Source: Vairimorpha apis BRL 01
Lineage: Eukaryota > Microsporidia > Nosematidae
Assembly (NCBI GenBank): GCA_000447185.1
Contig: KE647168.1
Location: 1-31,368 of the forward strand
Direction of reading: 5' to 3'
Length of the DNA stretch: 31,368 nt
This document shows positions 1 through 8,511 of the stretch, in pieces; the first letter of the stretch is position 1, and every line of letters begins with the position of its first letter. Below the pieces are notes generated by a model, which did no database searches, was not told the origin of the DNA, and saw only the letters and a list, made by a program, of their open reading frames with translations. Made by a program: the position numbers and the translations under genes.

Positions 1-417
1 AATTTTTATAATATTGATCTTTTTTTAATTTTAATATTATAAAAATTTTTTAGTGTTTATAAACACAATCAAAAATTTATTTTTGTTTTAAATTATTAAT
101 AAATAATTTTACTTTTAAATTTTATTTTAATCTAATAGTTCAAAATAATATGTCATATTTAATAAATGCGAAATAATATATTTACTTTTCATATAAACTT
201 TAAAACATATTATAAATTTTAATAAATACTTTAAAGATTAAATATAAAACAAAAATTTAAATTTACATGATATTTTTTTTAATTGTATTATAAAGTTTAT
301 TTTTATATAAAATTTTCACTTTTAAAATTATTGATCAAAATTGTTTTTAATTTTTTTATTAGTTATTTATAATATTTTATTTTCATAAAAATTAAATATT
401 TATTATATGAAAAAATG
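1..417. other. non-coding AT-rich stretch upstream of ZPR1
   Basis: I see no coding or RNA gene here. The sequence is low-complexity A/T with many short homopolymers. The only distinct element is a perfect 14-bp palindrome at 53-66 (GTGTTTATAAACAC). It probably holds the 5' flank of the ZPR1-like gene. Confidence 0.6.
53..66. repeat. 14-bp perfect palindrome, TGTTTATAAACA core
   Basis: GTGTTTATAAACAC equals its own reverse complement. The same 12-bp core recurs inside another 14-bp palindrome at 3272-3285. The half-site TGTTTA resembles a forkhead-type binding core, but this is only resemblance, and A/T palindromes arise easily in this composition. Confidence 0.4.
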
Positions 418-420
418 CCC
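418..420 (+). promoter_or_regulatory. CCC start-proximal motif of the ZPR1-like gene
   Basis: CCC ends 2 bases before the ATG at 423, in a flank almost devoid of C. It matches the CCC-type signal of microsporidian genes. It lies inside a three-codon upstream ORF (ATG CCC TTA TGA, 415-426) that overlaps the main start. Confidence 0.6.
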
Positions 421-422
421 TT

Positions 423-1013
423 ATGATTGAAAATATTTCTCAAGAAAATTCTCTTTCTAATATAGTTACATCATCTACATCTACTATTTGCCACAATTGC
501 AATCAAGAAGCTAATCTAAAATACGTTACAATTAAAGAAGTAAAACCAGAAATCACAGTTGTTGTTTTTGAATGTCAAATTTGCAAAATAAAAGAATCAA
601 AAATATTTAATGATAAAATAAATAATATTAAACTAAAAATCGAATGTAAATTTAATTCATCTGAAGATATGAAAAGAGAAGTTTTTTTGAATTTAGGTGC
701 TAAACTTTTTATAGAATATGATACGTACACATATGAACATGAATCAAGTTTACCTTTTGTTACAACTGTTGAAGGTTTAATTACAAATGCAATCAAAGCT
801 TTTTCAGATGAAAATAACCATTTTGTAGGTAATAAAACAAATTTAAATAAAAGTTTAGAAATTTTGCAAAATATGAAATCTTTTACATTAATAATAGAAG
901 ATAATGATGGTGTTAGTAGAGTAGGAAAAATAGGACGGGGAATTTATGAAATGCAAGATTGTGATATTGAAGAATTTAATGATGAAAAAGTAAAACACAT
1001 TTTTATTAATTAA
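423..1013 (+). CDS. ZPR1: ZPR1-type zinc finger protein, single-domain
   Basis: ZPR1 proteins bind translation elongation factor eEF1A (as a folding factor in yeast) and link growth signals to the nucleus. The 196-residue product has the ZPR1 zinc finger, with cysteine pairs C23/C26 and C51/C54. This is followed by the beta-rich ZPR1 domain with the signature FVTTVEGLI near residue 117 and IIEDNDGVSRVG near residue 156, which matches the family's 'acidic DPAG' strand. Typical eukaryotic ZPR1 is about 450 residues with two tandem finger-domain units. Only one unit is present here, with no sign of a second downstream, so this is either a reduced form or the archaeal-like single-unit arrangement. 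The start is supported by CCC two bases upstream. The family call is firm; the exact cellular role is inferred. Confidence 0.85.
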   Translation: MIENISQENSLSNIVTSSTSTICHNCNQEANLKYVTIKEVKPEITVVVFECQICKIKESKIFNDKINNIKLKIECKFNSSEDMKREVFLNLGAKLFIEYDTYTYEHESSLPFVTTVEGLITNAIKAFSDENNHFVGNKTNLNKSLEILQNMKSFTLIIEDNDGVSRVGKIGRGIYEMQDCDIEEFNDEKVKHIFIN

Positions 1014-1197
1014 ATTTAAAGTGTGAAGACATTTATGATTTTAAATAATAATAGATAATATTTTGCATGATAAATACTGTTAATATTATGAGTAAATTTT
1101 AATAAAAACAAATTAAATCAAAATTTTTTATATTTTTATCAAAACTTAAAACTATCATTTGTTAATAAAACATTTTTTTCAAATAACAGAATAATAT

Positions 1198-2410
1198 ATG
1201 ACAGATTTATATACTCAACTATTTATATTTTCTACCTTTATTCTATTTTTTACGCTTGTGTCAAAGCATATTAAAGAATATTTTTATTTACCAGAAACAT
1301 TAATTTCATTATTATTTGGAATTTTAACAGGAACAAAGATATTAAATTTAGTATTTTTTAATAAAGAATATTTATTTTACATTTCAAGAATAATTTTGTG
1401 TATTCAAACAATGAATGTTGCGTTATCTTTACCTAAAAATTACATTAAAGATAATTATAAGTCATTGTTTGTAGTAGTTTGTATTGTAGGAATCTTTAAA
1501 TGTGTTTTTACATTCCTTGTATTTTTATTTATTAATCTAATAGCTGGAAGTTTAAAGGTTAACTTCAAATATTATTGGTATTTAGCTTCTGCATTAACAC
1601 CAACAGATCCAATATTAAGTTCAAGTATAATTAAAGGTAAATTTGCTTCGACTAAGATTCCAAATCGTATAAGATTACTATTACAAGCTGAAAGCGGGAT
1701 TAATGATGGCCTTGGAATAATTTTGATAAATATTCCTAACTCTAAAGGAATTTTAGATTTTATATTTAATATAGTATTTTGTAAAATAGTAGTTTCTATT
1801 GTTGTAGGGATTATCTTAGGAAAATTTTTCTTAACTATTTTTAAATTTTCTTACAATAGAAATTTTGTCGGAATGGATTCGTTTATGTTACATACGTTTC
1901 TTGTAAATTTTATTTGTATTAGCTTGATGGAAAAATTAAAAGGCTCGGAATTTATTTGTATATTTTTCTGTGGAATTCAATTTTCATCAGATGAATTCAT
2001 TATTGTAGAATATGATACAAATATGCAAGAAATGATAGACATAATTTTATCGGTAATTTTTTCTTTTTATTTGGAACAATCATTAATTTTAAAATATCAT
2101 TACTTATTTTAATTTTAGCTATAATAATAATATGTATTAGACGTCCTTTGATTTGCTATTATTTACGTGATTATATTTCATTATTAAATAGTAGAAATGA
2201 AGCTCTTTTTATTGGATGGTTTGGCCCGATAGGTGTAGGTGCATTGTATTATAGTATGATGGTCGATAGAATTTGTAACAGCATACTGTTTAGTGTTGCT
2301 AGTCAGATAGTTTTGTAAGTGTTTTAATTCATGGGTTAACTGTTTTTACTTACAAAGTATTAAATTTACATTTAATAAAATTTTTAATAATTAAAAATAC
2401 TCTTATTTAA
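1198..2410 (+). CDS. NHA1: Nha1-type Na+/H+ antiporter (two apparent frameshifts)
   Basis: This is a plasma-membrane cation/proton antiporter of the fungal Nha1 group (CPA1). The first frame (1198-2112) gives 304 residues of hydrophobic segments with the diagnostic block ALTPTDPILSSSIIKGKF and then AESGINDGLG, whose Asp lies in the transport site of the family. The match continues in a second frame to 2318 (FGTIINF, then EALFIGWFGPIGVGALYY) and a third frame to 2410 (VSVLIHGLTVF), all in the correct order. The frame changes fall at T runs 2057-2062 (or 2064-2068) and 2311-2314, and each is cured by one extra T. The repaired length is about 404 residues, which covers the membrane domain. The long cytosolic tail of yeast Nha1 is missing. 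No CCC motif precedes the ATG. It may be an expressed gene with assembly errors or a pseudogene. Confidence 0.82.
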
Positions 2411-3044
2411 ATATATTTTTTAAACTATTTATAAGAATTAATATCAGTTTAAAAATTAGTTTTTTTAAATATATAATTTTTTTATTGTACCGAAGACCAT
2501 GAAATTAGTAAAAAATCGTTACTAAAGTCAATCAATTTTTGAAAGTTTTAATAAAATAATATTATTCAAAATTTTTATAATTATGATTTTTTATTATTTA
2601 TTTCTAATATACAATAAATTTATATTTTAAATAAAATAAAAAAAATTTAAGATTTGTTTTAAAAAAAAAGTTATATGTTATAATTCAAAAAATTAATGTG
2701 CTTTCTTGTTTTTTATTACTAAAAATTACAGGTTTATCATAAATTCTATTTATATTTATTTTTCTGCTTAAATTTTTGAAAATAAATAAAAATATATATA
2801 AAATTATTTTAATTCTTTTGTATATTTAAACAGAAATTTTTTCATAGATAACACATTTATTAATGTTTTTAAAATAATCTATTATTAAATATTTACAATT
2901 TACAATATCTTGTTTAAAATTAAGCATTATAACATTTTGTATTTAATAAATGTTTTATTTATTTTTAATAAAATCTTAATTAAACATCGTTTTAAATTCT
3001 AATGTTGTAATTATTAGATATTTTAAATATATATAATTTAAAAA
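2411..3044. other. non-coding AT-rich stretch
   Basis: Low-complexity A/T sequence between the antiporter and a small minus-strand ORF. I see no coding pattern, tRNA or structured RNA. Confidence 0.55.
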
Positions 3045-3155
3045 TTACAAATTATATTTTCTCAAATATTCCAATTTATTATCACTCCACTCTTCCTCAT
3101 TTATGTCTAAACTGTCAATTAATTTTACCAAATCTTTTATCTCCTTTGTATTCAT
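3045..3155 (-). CDS. possible 36-residue protein or 3' exon
   Basis: On the minus strand an ATG at 3155 opens 36 codons to a TAA at 3047-3045. The product is charged and looks protein-like (it contains SLDINEEEWSDNKLEYLR), and the DNA is clearly richer in G and C than its flanks. A CCCC block sits 5 bases upstream of the ATG, as in real genes here. The frame stays open a further 15 codons upstream (including QQQLFPHF), and a CTTATAG that could serve as a 3' splice site lies in that part. It could therefore be a tiny gene, a terminal exon, or the end of a decayed gene. I do not recognise the family. Confidence 0.35.
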   Translation of the reverse strand: MNTKEIKDLVKLIDSLDINEEEWSDNKLEYLRKYNL

Positions 3156-3160
3156 AAAAT

Positions 3161-3164
3161 GGGG
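3161..3164 (-). promoter_or_regulatory. CCCC start-proximal motif of the 36-residue ORF
   Basis: GGGG on the plus strand reads as CCCC 5 bases upstream of the minus-strand ATG at 3155. It is the main argument that this small ORF is a real gene. Confidence 0.4.
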
Positions 3165-3271
3165 AAATAATTGTTGTTGTACTATAAGAATGAAATTTTA
3201 TTTTAATAATATTATTTTAATGATAAATATGAAAATAAAAATAAACATTTAATTAAAGCATTTAAAATATA

Positions 3272-3285
3272 TTGTTTATAAACAA
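3272..3285. repeat. 14-bp palindrome, TGTTTATAAACA core
   Basis: TTGTTTATAAACAA is a perfect palindrome that shares its 12-bp core with the one at 53-66. It lies between TBP and the small ORF. Its function is unknown and chance is possible. Confidence 0.35.
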
Positions 3286-3406
3286 ACACACATTTTTATA
3301 TGACATGTAAATTTTTTATATCAAATTTAAAATTTTAAAAACAAACAAAAAATTTAATGTAAAATTGTTTAATACCATTTTTAAATACTTTAAAAAATTA
3401 AATTTA

Positions 3407-3991
3407 TTATGTCTTTTTATATTGTGTCAAAACTGGATATATATTCTCAAAAGCCTGATATATATCATCCCTAACTTTAGCTCCTGTCAATACAATCTTA
3501 CCGCTTACAAATATTAACAACACGATTTTTGGTTTAACCATACGATAAATTAACCCAGGAAAAAGTTCGGGTTCATATGAACAATAGTTACTATGAGAAA
3601 AAGCTAATCCTTCTAATCGTATACTAAATTTAGTATCACAACTAGAAACAATATTTTGGATCTTAAAATCATTAAAATCAGCATTAAAACCTAATTTATT
3701 AATTATTTTAGCGTAACGTTGTGCAGCCAATTTACTTTGCTTTTCAGATTTTGCTCCAGTAATAACAATTTTACCACTTGCAAAAATTAATGCGGTTGTT
3801 TTTGGTTCTCGTATGCGCATAATTACTGCAGCAAATCTTTTTGGATTGTACTCAGCGTTCCTTGCCCTAAGAGCTATATTTTTTAAATCTAATTTACAAT
3901 TTAAGTTTACTGTGGCTACTACATTCTGCAGTATAGGAGTAATGCCGGAACGTTGCTCTGTGTCTTGAATAATTGTGTTTATGTCGTCCAT
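3407..3991 (-). CDS. TBP: TATA-box-binding protein (TBP)
   Basis: General transcription factor that binds TATA elements and serves all three nuclear RNA polymerases. The 194-residue product is essentially the conserved saddle core. The first repeat runs from about residue 18 ([15 protein letters not shown]) with the signature [29 protein letters not shown]. The second runs from about residue 105 with [30 protein letters not shown]. The variable N-terminal region of other TBPs is cut to about 17 residues, as expected for microsporidia. The frame is intact. The ATG has CCC 5 bases upstream. The call is essentially certain. Confidence 0.97.
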   Translation of the reverse strand: MDDINTIIQDTEQRSGITPILQNVVATVNLNCKLDLKNIALRARNAEYNPKRFAAVIMRIREPKTTALIFASGKIVITGAKSEKQSKLAAQRYAKIINKLGFNADFNDFKIQNIVSSCDTKFSIRLEGLAFSHSNYCSYEPELFPGLIYRMVKPKIVLLIFVSGKIVLTGAKVRDDIYQAFENIYPVLTQYKKT

Positions 3992-3996
3992 AAGAA

Positions 3997-3999
3997 GGG
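3997..3999 (-). promoter_or_regulatory. CCC start-proximal motif of TBP
   Basis: GGG on the plus strand reads as CCC on the coding strand, 5 bases before the TBP start codon, in an otherwise C-poor flank. Confidence 0.6.
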
Positions 4000-4514
4000 T
4001 TTAAAAAAAGTAAATGAGGAACAAATTTTAATTCTATTTGATTCAAAATTGATTTATAAAATTGTCAAATTTTTTGTTTCATTGTTTACAATTTTTAATT
4101 GGTTTTTTTGAAAAATTATTTTTAAATCTTAAATTTTTATTGTTTACTTGATTTCAATTTATTTATTTTATGAAATTTTTTAACATTAATTGAAAAATTA
4201 AAATAAAATTTTTTATGTGGAATTATATGATTTTAATAGTTTTCATATTTAATATAAAAATTTTAAATTTTTTTTATTTAATATAATATGTGTATATATT
4301 TTTATTAAATACAATCTATAAAATATTTTTTCTTATTAATATTTAAAAATCAATGAGAATATTTTAAATAATTAAAGTATTAAATAAAGTTTCTTTTTAT
4401 TTAATTTTTAAATTTGTTATTAATTTAATTTTATATATCAAAATTATTTGATACTTTTTTGTTTTAAATAAATTATTTTTTTATTTTTATAAATCTAATA
4501 TAAATATAAATTTA
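4000..4514. other. divergent intergenic region between TBP and RMD5-like gene
   Basis: About 0.5 kb of A/T-rich sequence between two divergently transcribed genes, each with its own CCC motif at the edge. I see nothing else in it. Confidence 0.55.
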
Positions 4515-4517
4515 CCC
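4515..4517 (+). promoter_or_regulatory. CCC start-proximal motif of the RMD5-like gene
   Basis: TTACCC followed by four bases and then ATG at 4522. The same TTACCC context occurs upstream of the eS10, eL32 and oxidoreductase genes. Confidence 0.6.
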
Positions 4518-4521
4518 TTTA

Positions 4522-5430
4522 ATGAATGAATTCAATTACAATGAATTAAAAAACAAATCATTTCAAATTATAGACGAATTAATTAAAAATGAAAATAATT
4601 TTTCTTATCAACAATTAAAAACACTTTGGAAAGAAGTACCAATAACTTCGAAAAAAGAACAAGATATTAGCTTAAACTCCGTTAAATATGAACACAGTCA
4701 TAAAACTACACTTAAACTAATTCTAAAACATTTATATATAAAAGATAAACCTGAACTTAATTCATTTTTAAATGAATATAAATATGATAAAAAATTTATA
4801 AATAAATATTTAAATATATTAGATTTATATTATGAGTGTAAAGATTCTTTTATTAATAATAATTGTTCTCAAATATCTTCATACATAAACAATTCATCTT
4901 GTAATGATTTAAAATTTTATTTATGTTTGTATCAATTTTTTAATAATAAAATAACACAAAATTCTATACAATCATTAAAAAACTCTTTAATTTTACTTGA
5001 TAAAAATTATATGAACAAATGTAAACCGTTTTTAAAGTATATTTTATTAACTGACTACATAGATAATGTAAAATCAGAAATTAAGTCGATTATTTTAGAA
5101 TTATTTGAAAATGACTATGGTACGAAATACAAAATTACAAATACAGATTTTCTCCCATTGCTAGTTTCACAAGGAATTCATGCATGTAAATATTTAATGC
5201 AATCAGAAAATATTCATATTCCACTTTTAAAAAATTTTCATTCTTTGTTTGTATGTCCTGTTATAAAAGAGGTTTCTATAGATAACCCTATTTTATTGGA
5301 ATGTAACCATGTGATATCATCTAGAGCTGCTAATGTTTTAAGTAAATCTGGAGCAATTAATGTATTTAAATGTCCTTATTGTCCAGTTATGAGTTTTTAT
5401 AATAGTATAAAAAACTTAATTTGTAAATAA
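4522..5430 (+). CDS. RMD5: Gid2/Rmd5-like RING subunit of a GID/CTLH ubiquitin ligase
   Basis: In yeast the GID (human CTLH) complex ubiquitinates gluconeogenic enzymes and other degron proteins, and Rmd5/Gid2 is one of its two RING-like subunits. In this 302-residue product the last 63 residues (from 240) fit the degenerate RING-Gid domain: HSLFVCPVIKE, then ILLECNHVIS, then FKCPYCPV. This is the CPV...C-H...CPYC pattern in which several zinc ligands of a classical RING are missing. The first 240 residues are helical and poorly conserved, where LisH and CTLH helices would sit. The reading frame is intact and the start is supported by CCC. The paralogue Fyv10/Gid9 has a similar domain, so which subunit this is remains open. 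Confidence 0.78.
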   Translation: MNEFNYNELKNKSFQIIDELIKNENNFSYQQLKTLWKEVPITSKKEQDISLNSVKYEHSHKTTLKLILKHLYIKDKPELNSFLNEYKYDKKFINKYLNILDLYYECKDSFINNNCSQISSYINNSSCNDLKFYLCLYQFFNNKITQNSIQSLKNSLILLDKNYMNKCKPFLKYILLTDYIDNVKSEIKSIILELFENDYGTKYKITNTDFLPLLVSQGIHACKYLMQSENIHIPLLKNFHSLFVCPVIKEVSIDNPILLECNHVISSRAANVLSKSGAINVFKCPYCPVMSFYNSIKNLICK

Positions 5431-6462
5431 ACATATATTAAAAAATAATTTTTTATTTTTCATAATTTTCTTATTTTTATTTGTTTTACAAAAAAATCGT
5501 TATAGAATTTATTAAATTTTAATTTTATTATTATTAAGAGTTATTAAAATTTTCTTGAAATTTATATAGAATAATAAAATATGAAAAAAAATTTAGTATT
5601 ATATTTTAAAAAATTTGTAAGAACATACTTATTTTATCTGTGATCAGATGTGAAGTCTGATCCGAAATAGTAGAAGGAGTAGATAAATACTTTTTATTGT
5701 AATCATTTGCGGAACCCATAATAATATAAAGAGTTATTTTGCTTAAATGGCTTTACATAAATTAAAGATGTCGAATTTGTCAAAGAATATAAAATAAGAT
5801 TTATAAAATGTAAAATTAGCTCTATATAACATCTTCAAAAACAATTATAAATTAAATACAATCCGACATGTTAAATATCAAATAGATTAAAAATATGATA
5901 CTCTGGAATAATTAATAAAATAGAATAATGACTTATTCATTTAGTACATTTAGGAATCCGTATTGTAAGAATAGGTTCATCTACTGACACTATCAACATG
6001 CAATTATGTTTTTTAAAAAAAATAAATTATACATAAAAAATCAAATTAATATTCTAAAAAATCATGAAACATTTTTTTATTTAAATTTTGCCTCTATTAT
6101 ATAAATTTTATAGATTAAAAAAAGTAAAAATATATATTAACATTTTTGATACTAACTAATGTTTTATCGAATTATTTTTTTTAAAAAATTTTAAATTTCA
6201 TTATTCTTTATTAAAACAATGATATATCAAAAAAATAAAAGTTAAAAAAAATTATCGTGAATTTTAAAAATAATTTAACAATTATATGTATTTTATCAAA
6301 TTGTTATTGTTTTTATTTTTAGTTTAAAAAAGTGTGCATATGTAAAAATAATTATTTATTTAATTTTAATAGGAGAAGAGAAGGGTTTCAAGTACTTTTT
6401 GTAGCATAATTATTATTTCAAAATCTAAAAATATAAAATTACAAATAAATACATATCATATT
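5431..6462. other. gene-poor region with a lower-A+T island at about 5640-6005
   Basis: No open reading frame with protein-like content is visible. From about 5640 to 6005 the sequence is distinctly less A/T-biased than the flanks (for example TGTGAAGTCTGATCCG near 5649 and GCGGAACCC near 5710), and stops interrupt all frames. It could be a decayed gene or transposon, or a non-coding RNA gene. I could not match it to any RNA family. Confidence 0.45.
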
Positions 6463-6467
6463 AAAAA
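6463..6467 (-). terminator. Pol III terminator of tRNA-Arg
   Basis: AAAAA on the plus strand reads as TTTTT three bases after the 3' end of the minus-strand tRNA. This is the standard RNA polymerase III stop signal. Confidence 0.75.
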
Positions 6468-6470
6468 CAT

Positions 6471-6542
6471 CGAACACAGGAGGATTCGAACCCCCAACCT
6501 TCGGTTCCGAAGACCGATGCTCTGCCGTTGAGCTATGTGTCC
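6471..6542 (-). tRNA. tRNA-Arg (anticodon UCG)
   Basis: The minus strand folds into a complete 72-base cloverleaf. The acceptor stem is GGACACA with TGTGTTC (one G-U pair), the D stem GCTC/GAGC, the anticodon stem TCGGT/ACCGA and the T stem GGGGG/CCTCC with a TTCGAAT loop. The anticodon loop CTTCGGA gives UCG, which reads the arginine codon CGA. The internal A box (TAGCTCAACGG) and B box (GGTTCGAATCC) are intact. There is no intron, the discriminator base is G and CCA is not encoded. It lies 43 bases from the end of the elongin C gene on the same strand. Confidence 0.95.
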
Positions 6543-6585
6543 ATAAATATATCTATTTTTGTTGTATACAATAAAGTTTTTAATT

Positions 6586-6858
6586 TCATATTTGAAGATA
6601 AGCTGCCGCATCTAATAATTCTGCTGTTTCGTCATCATAAATTTCAAATTCATCAACATTTTTATTTTTTGACTTATATATCAAAAAATCTACCACTCTT
6701 ACTAATATCTTTCCTTTTATCGGTAAATATAAAACATCTGCTTGATATTCTTCATAGTTTATATTTGAATCTATAAAAGTTTTTATAGTTTTTGAATATA
6801 ATGCCAATTCTTTTTTAACATTAATAATTTTACCATCACAACTTCTTATTTGTATCAT
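6586..6858 (-). CDS. ELC1: Elongin C (Skp1-fold adaptor)
   Basis: Elongin C is a small BTB/Skp1-fold adaptor joining substrate receptors to cullin ubiquitin ligases and, in yeast, to Ela1 and Rad7. The 90-residue product aligns over the whole family length. It has an opening strand IQIRSCDGKIINVKKELAL (family: SxDGxxFxVxREhA), then SKTIKTFI, then the central ILVRVVDFLIYKSK, and a C-terminal helix TAELLDAAAYLQI that matches the ELLMAANFLDC end of elongin C. Skp1 is longer and ends in an F-box-binding helix, which is absent here. No CCC precedes the ATG, only a CCTC. Its neighbour RMD5 also belongs to the ubiquitin system, but nothing suggests co-regulation. Confidence 0.88.
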   Translation of the reverse strand: MIQIRSCDGKIINVKKELALYSKTIKTFIDSNINYEEYQADVLYLPIKGKILVRVVDFLIYKSKNKNVDEFEIYDDETAELLDAAAYLQI

Positions 6859-6945
6859 AGAAAAATGAGGATGTTTTTTTTATATTTCAAACATCACGTT
6901 TCATAAAATTACAAAACAAATACTTAGAAAAATAAACCACAAGAA

Positions 6946-8511
6946 ATGTTTAAATTTATATTTTTAAACTTTATTTTTTGTAGTCAACTAGATATTTTAA
7001 ATAGATGCAAATTATATAATTTAAAAGATAAAGATTGTATAAATATGAATAACAATAATATTTTACATGGTGTAAATACAGTAAATACAAATCCTTGCTT
7101 ACAAGGAAATTGTTTAAATAATCTTCAATCTATATGTTCCATTAATTGTGATAATAAAACAAACACTAATCCAAAGCAAGAAACAATTACATTAACAAGT
7201 ACGACTACTATAAAAATACCTCCTTCAACTAGTACATCTGTTGATAATTCAAAAAAATGTTCGATTTCAGATGAAACAAAAAATACAACTTCAACTGTTA
7301 CAGTATCTAAAAACGAAGTTTCGACAATAACAAAAACCAGTAGTTGTAAATCTACATCTACTAAAATTATTACAGATTCTGATTCAGAAGAAAAAGATTC
7401 TAAAAAAACTGTTGATACAAGTTCTAAAAGAAAAAAGGAAAATAAAAATGTAGAAGAAACCAATAATAAATTTACTACTGTGACTAGGGAAATACCTACA
7501 ACTATTACTGTTGAAAAGCCCATAACGTTATATAGAGAACTAACTACAACAAAAGTTAAAGAAGTTCCCATTATTAATTATAAAGTGACTACTTTTACAA
7601 CATCTTTAATTTCTACTTTAACAGAAGATAAATTTAAAACTATAGAAATTACCACTACATTAGAAAAGATTAGTACAACGACAAAAACTAATACTTCTTC
7701 CCTTACAGTTCCTACAACCGTAACTATAACAAGTACCAAATCAAATACGTTAACAGAGACCATTACAAGCACATTAACATCTAGTATTGTTAGTTTAAAA
7801 AGTACAAATACACCAGATTCTAGTTTTTCAAGTAACACAGAATCAACTTCTACAAAGAAAAATAATTCTAGTAGTGAACAGAATGTTTCATCATCAAGTC
7901 AACCACCATCACAGCCTAGTAATTTTAATCAACCTAAATCTAATTTATTACCTCCTTCACAAGTGTATATACCACCACAGAATTATAATCCGTCTTCTGA
8001 CCTTCAACAAAATATGTATTCCCCTCCAAATTCACAGCAAAATTATAATAATGCACCAAGTCAACAACAAAATATAAATCCATTTTATAGTTATGGTGCA
8101 AATAATAATATAGGTCCGAATTGTAATCCATATTTACCTGATTGTATAATTCCTTCTACTTCACCTGTTTTTAATAATAGTTTGTCATCTAACTGTAATC
8201 CTATTCTACCTGGCTGTATAAAATCTTCTACTTCAAAAACAACATCTACAGAAACTTCAATAAGTACTGTGTTTGTAACAATTCCTTCTACAAAATCATC
8301 TTCTGTTAAGACAATATCATTAGAAAAACCTAACACAAATAAAAATGATTTGTCATCTCTTATACCATTACTTAAACAAGTATTAGAAATAAAAAAGAAA
8401 AAGAAAAAAATTGTTAAAAAGCCAATAAAAACAATTTATAAAAAGAAGAAAAAATGTATTAAAATAAAATTAGATGGGGGTGAATGTGGTGAAGAAAGTG
8501 ATGCATTATAG
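6946..8511 (+). CDS. secreted Ser/Thr-rich protein with lysine-rich tail, spore-surface candidate
   Basis: A 521-residue product with an N-terminal hydrophobic segment (MFKFIFLNFIFC) that reads as a signal peptide. Residues about 25-70 hold several cysteines. A long Ser/Thr region follows, full of TTT-, TVT- and TST-like strings resembling O-glycosylated fungal wall proteins, with an acidic SDSEEKDS patch. A Pro/Gln/Asn-rich section (about 310-390) precedes two cysteine repeats, NCNPYLPDC near 392 and NCNPILPGC near 416, each followed by STS. The last 45 residues are strongly basic (KKKKKK, then YKKKKK) and end in an acidic GECGEESDAL. No family is recognised by sequence. Secretion, mucin-like content and paired cysteines suggest a spore wall or polar-tube-associated component, which is inference. 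No CCC motif precedes the start. Confidence 0.6.
   Translation: MFKFIFLNFIFCSQLDILNRCKLYNLKDKDCINMNNNNILHGVNTVNTNPCLQGNCLNNLQSICSINCDNKTNTNPKQETITLTSTTTIKIPPSTSTSVDNSKKCSISDETKNTTSTVTVSKNEVSTITKTSSCKSTSTKIITDSDSEEKDSKKTVDTSSKRKKENKNVEETNNKFTTVTREIPTTITVEKPITLYRELTTTKVKEVPIINYKVTTFTTSLISTLTEDKFKTIEITTTLEKISTTTKTNTSSLTVPTTVTITSTKSNTLTETITSTLTSSIVSLKSTNTPDSSFSSNTESTSTKKNNSSSEQNVSSSSQPPSQPSNFNQPKSNLLPPSQVYIPPQNYNPSSDLQQNMYSPPNSQQNYNNAPSQQQNINPFYSYGANNNIGPNCNPYLPDCIIPSTSPVFNNSLSSNCNPILPGCIKSSTSKTTSTETSISTVFVTIPSTKSSSVKTISLEKPNTNKNDLSSLIPLLKQVLEIKKKKKKIVKKPIKTIYKKKKKCIKIKLDGGECGEESDAL

Noticed and set aside
6528..6776. Plus-strand open frame of 82 codons
   Set aside because: It overlaps the 5' end of the tRNA and is antisense to elongin C, whose family match is strong.
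7125..8336. Three long minus-strand open frames opposite the Ser/Thr-rich gene
   Set aside because: They are mirror translations of ACA/ACT/TCT-rich codons, giving Val/Leu/Ser-rich strings. The plus strand has a signal peptide, Cys repeats and a full-length frame.
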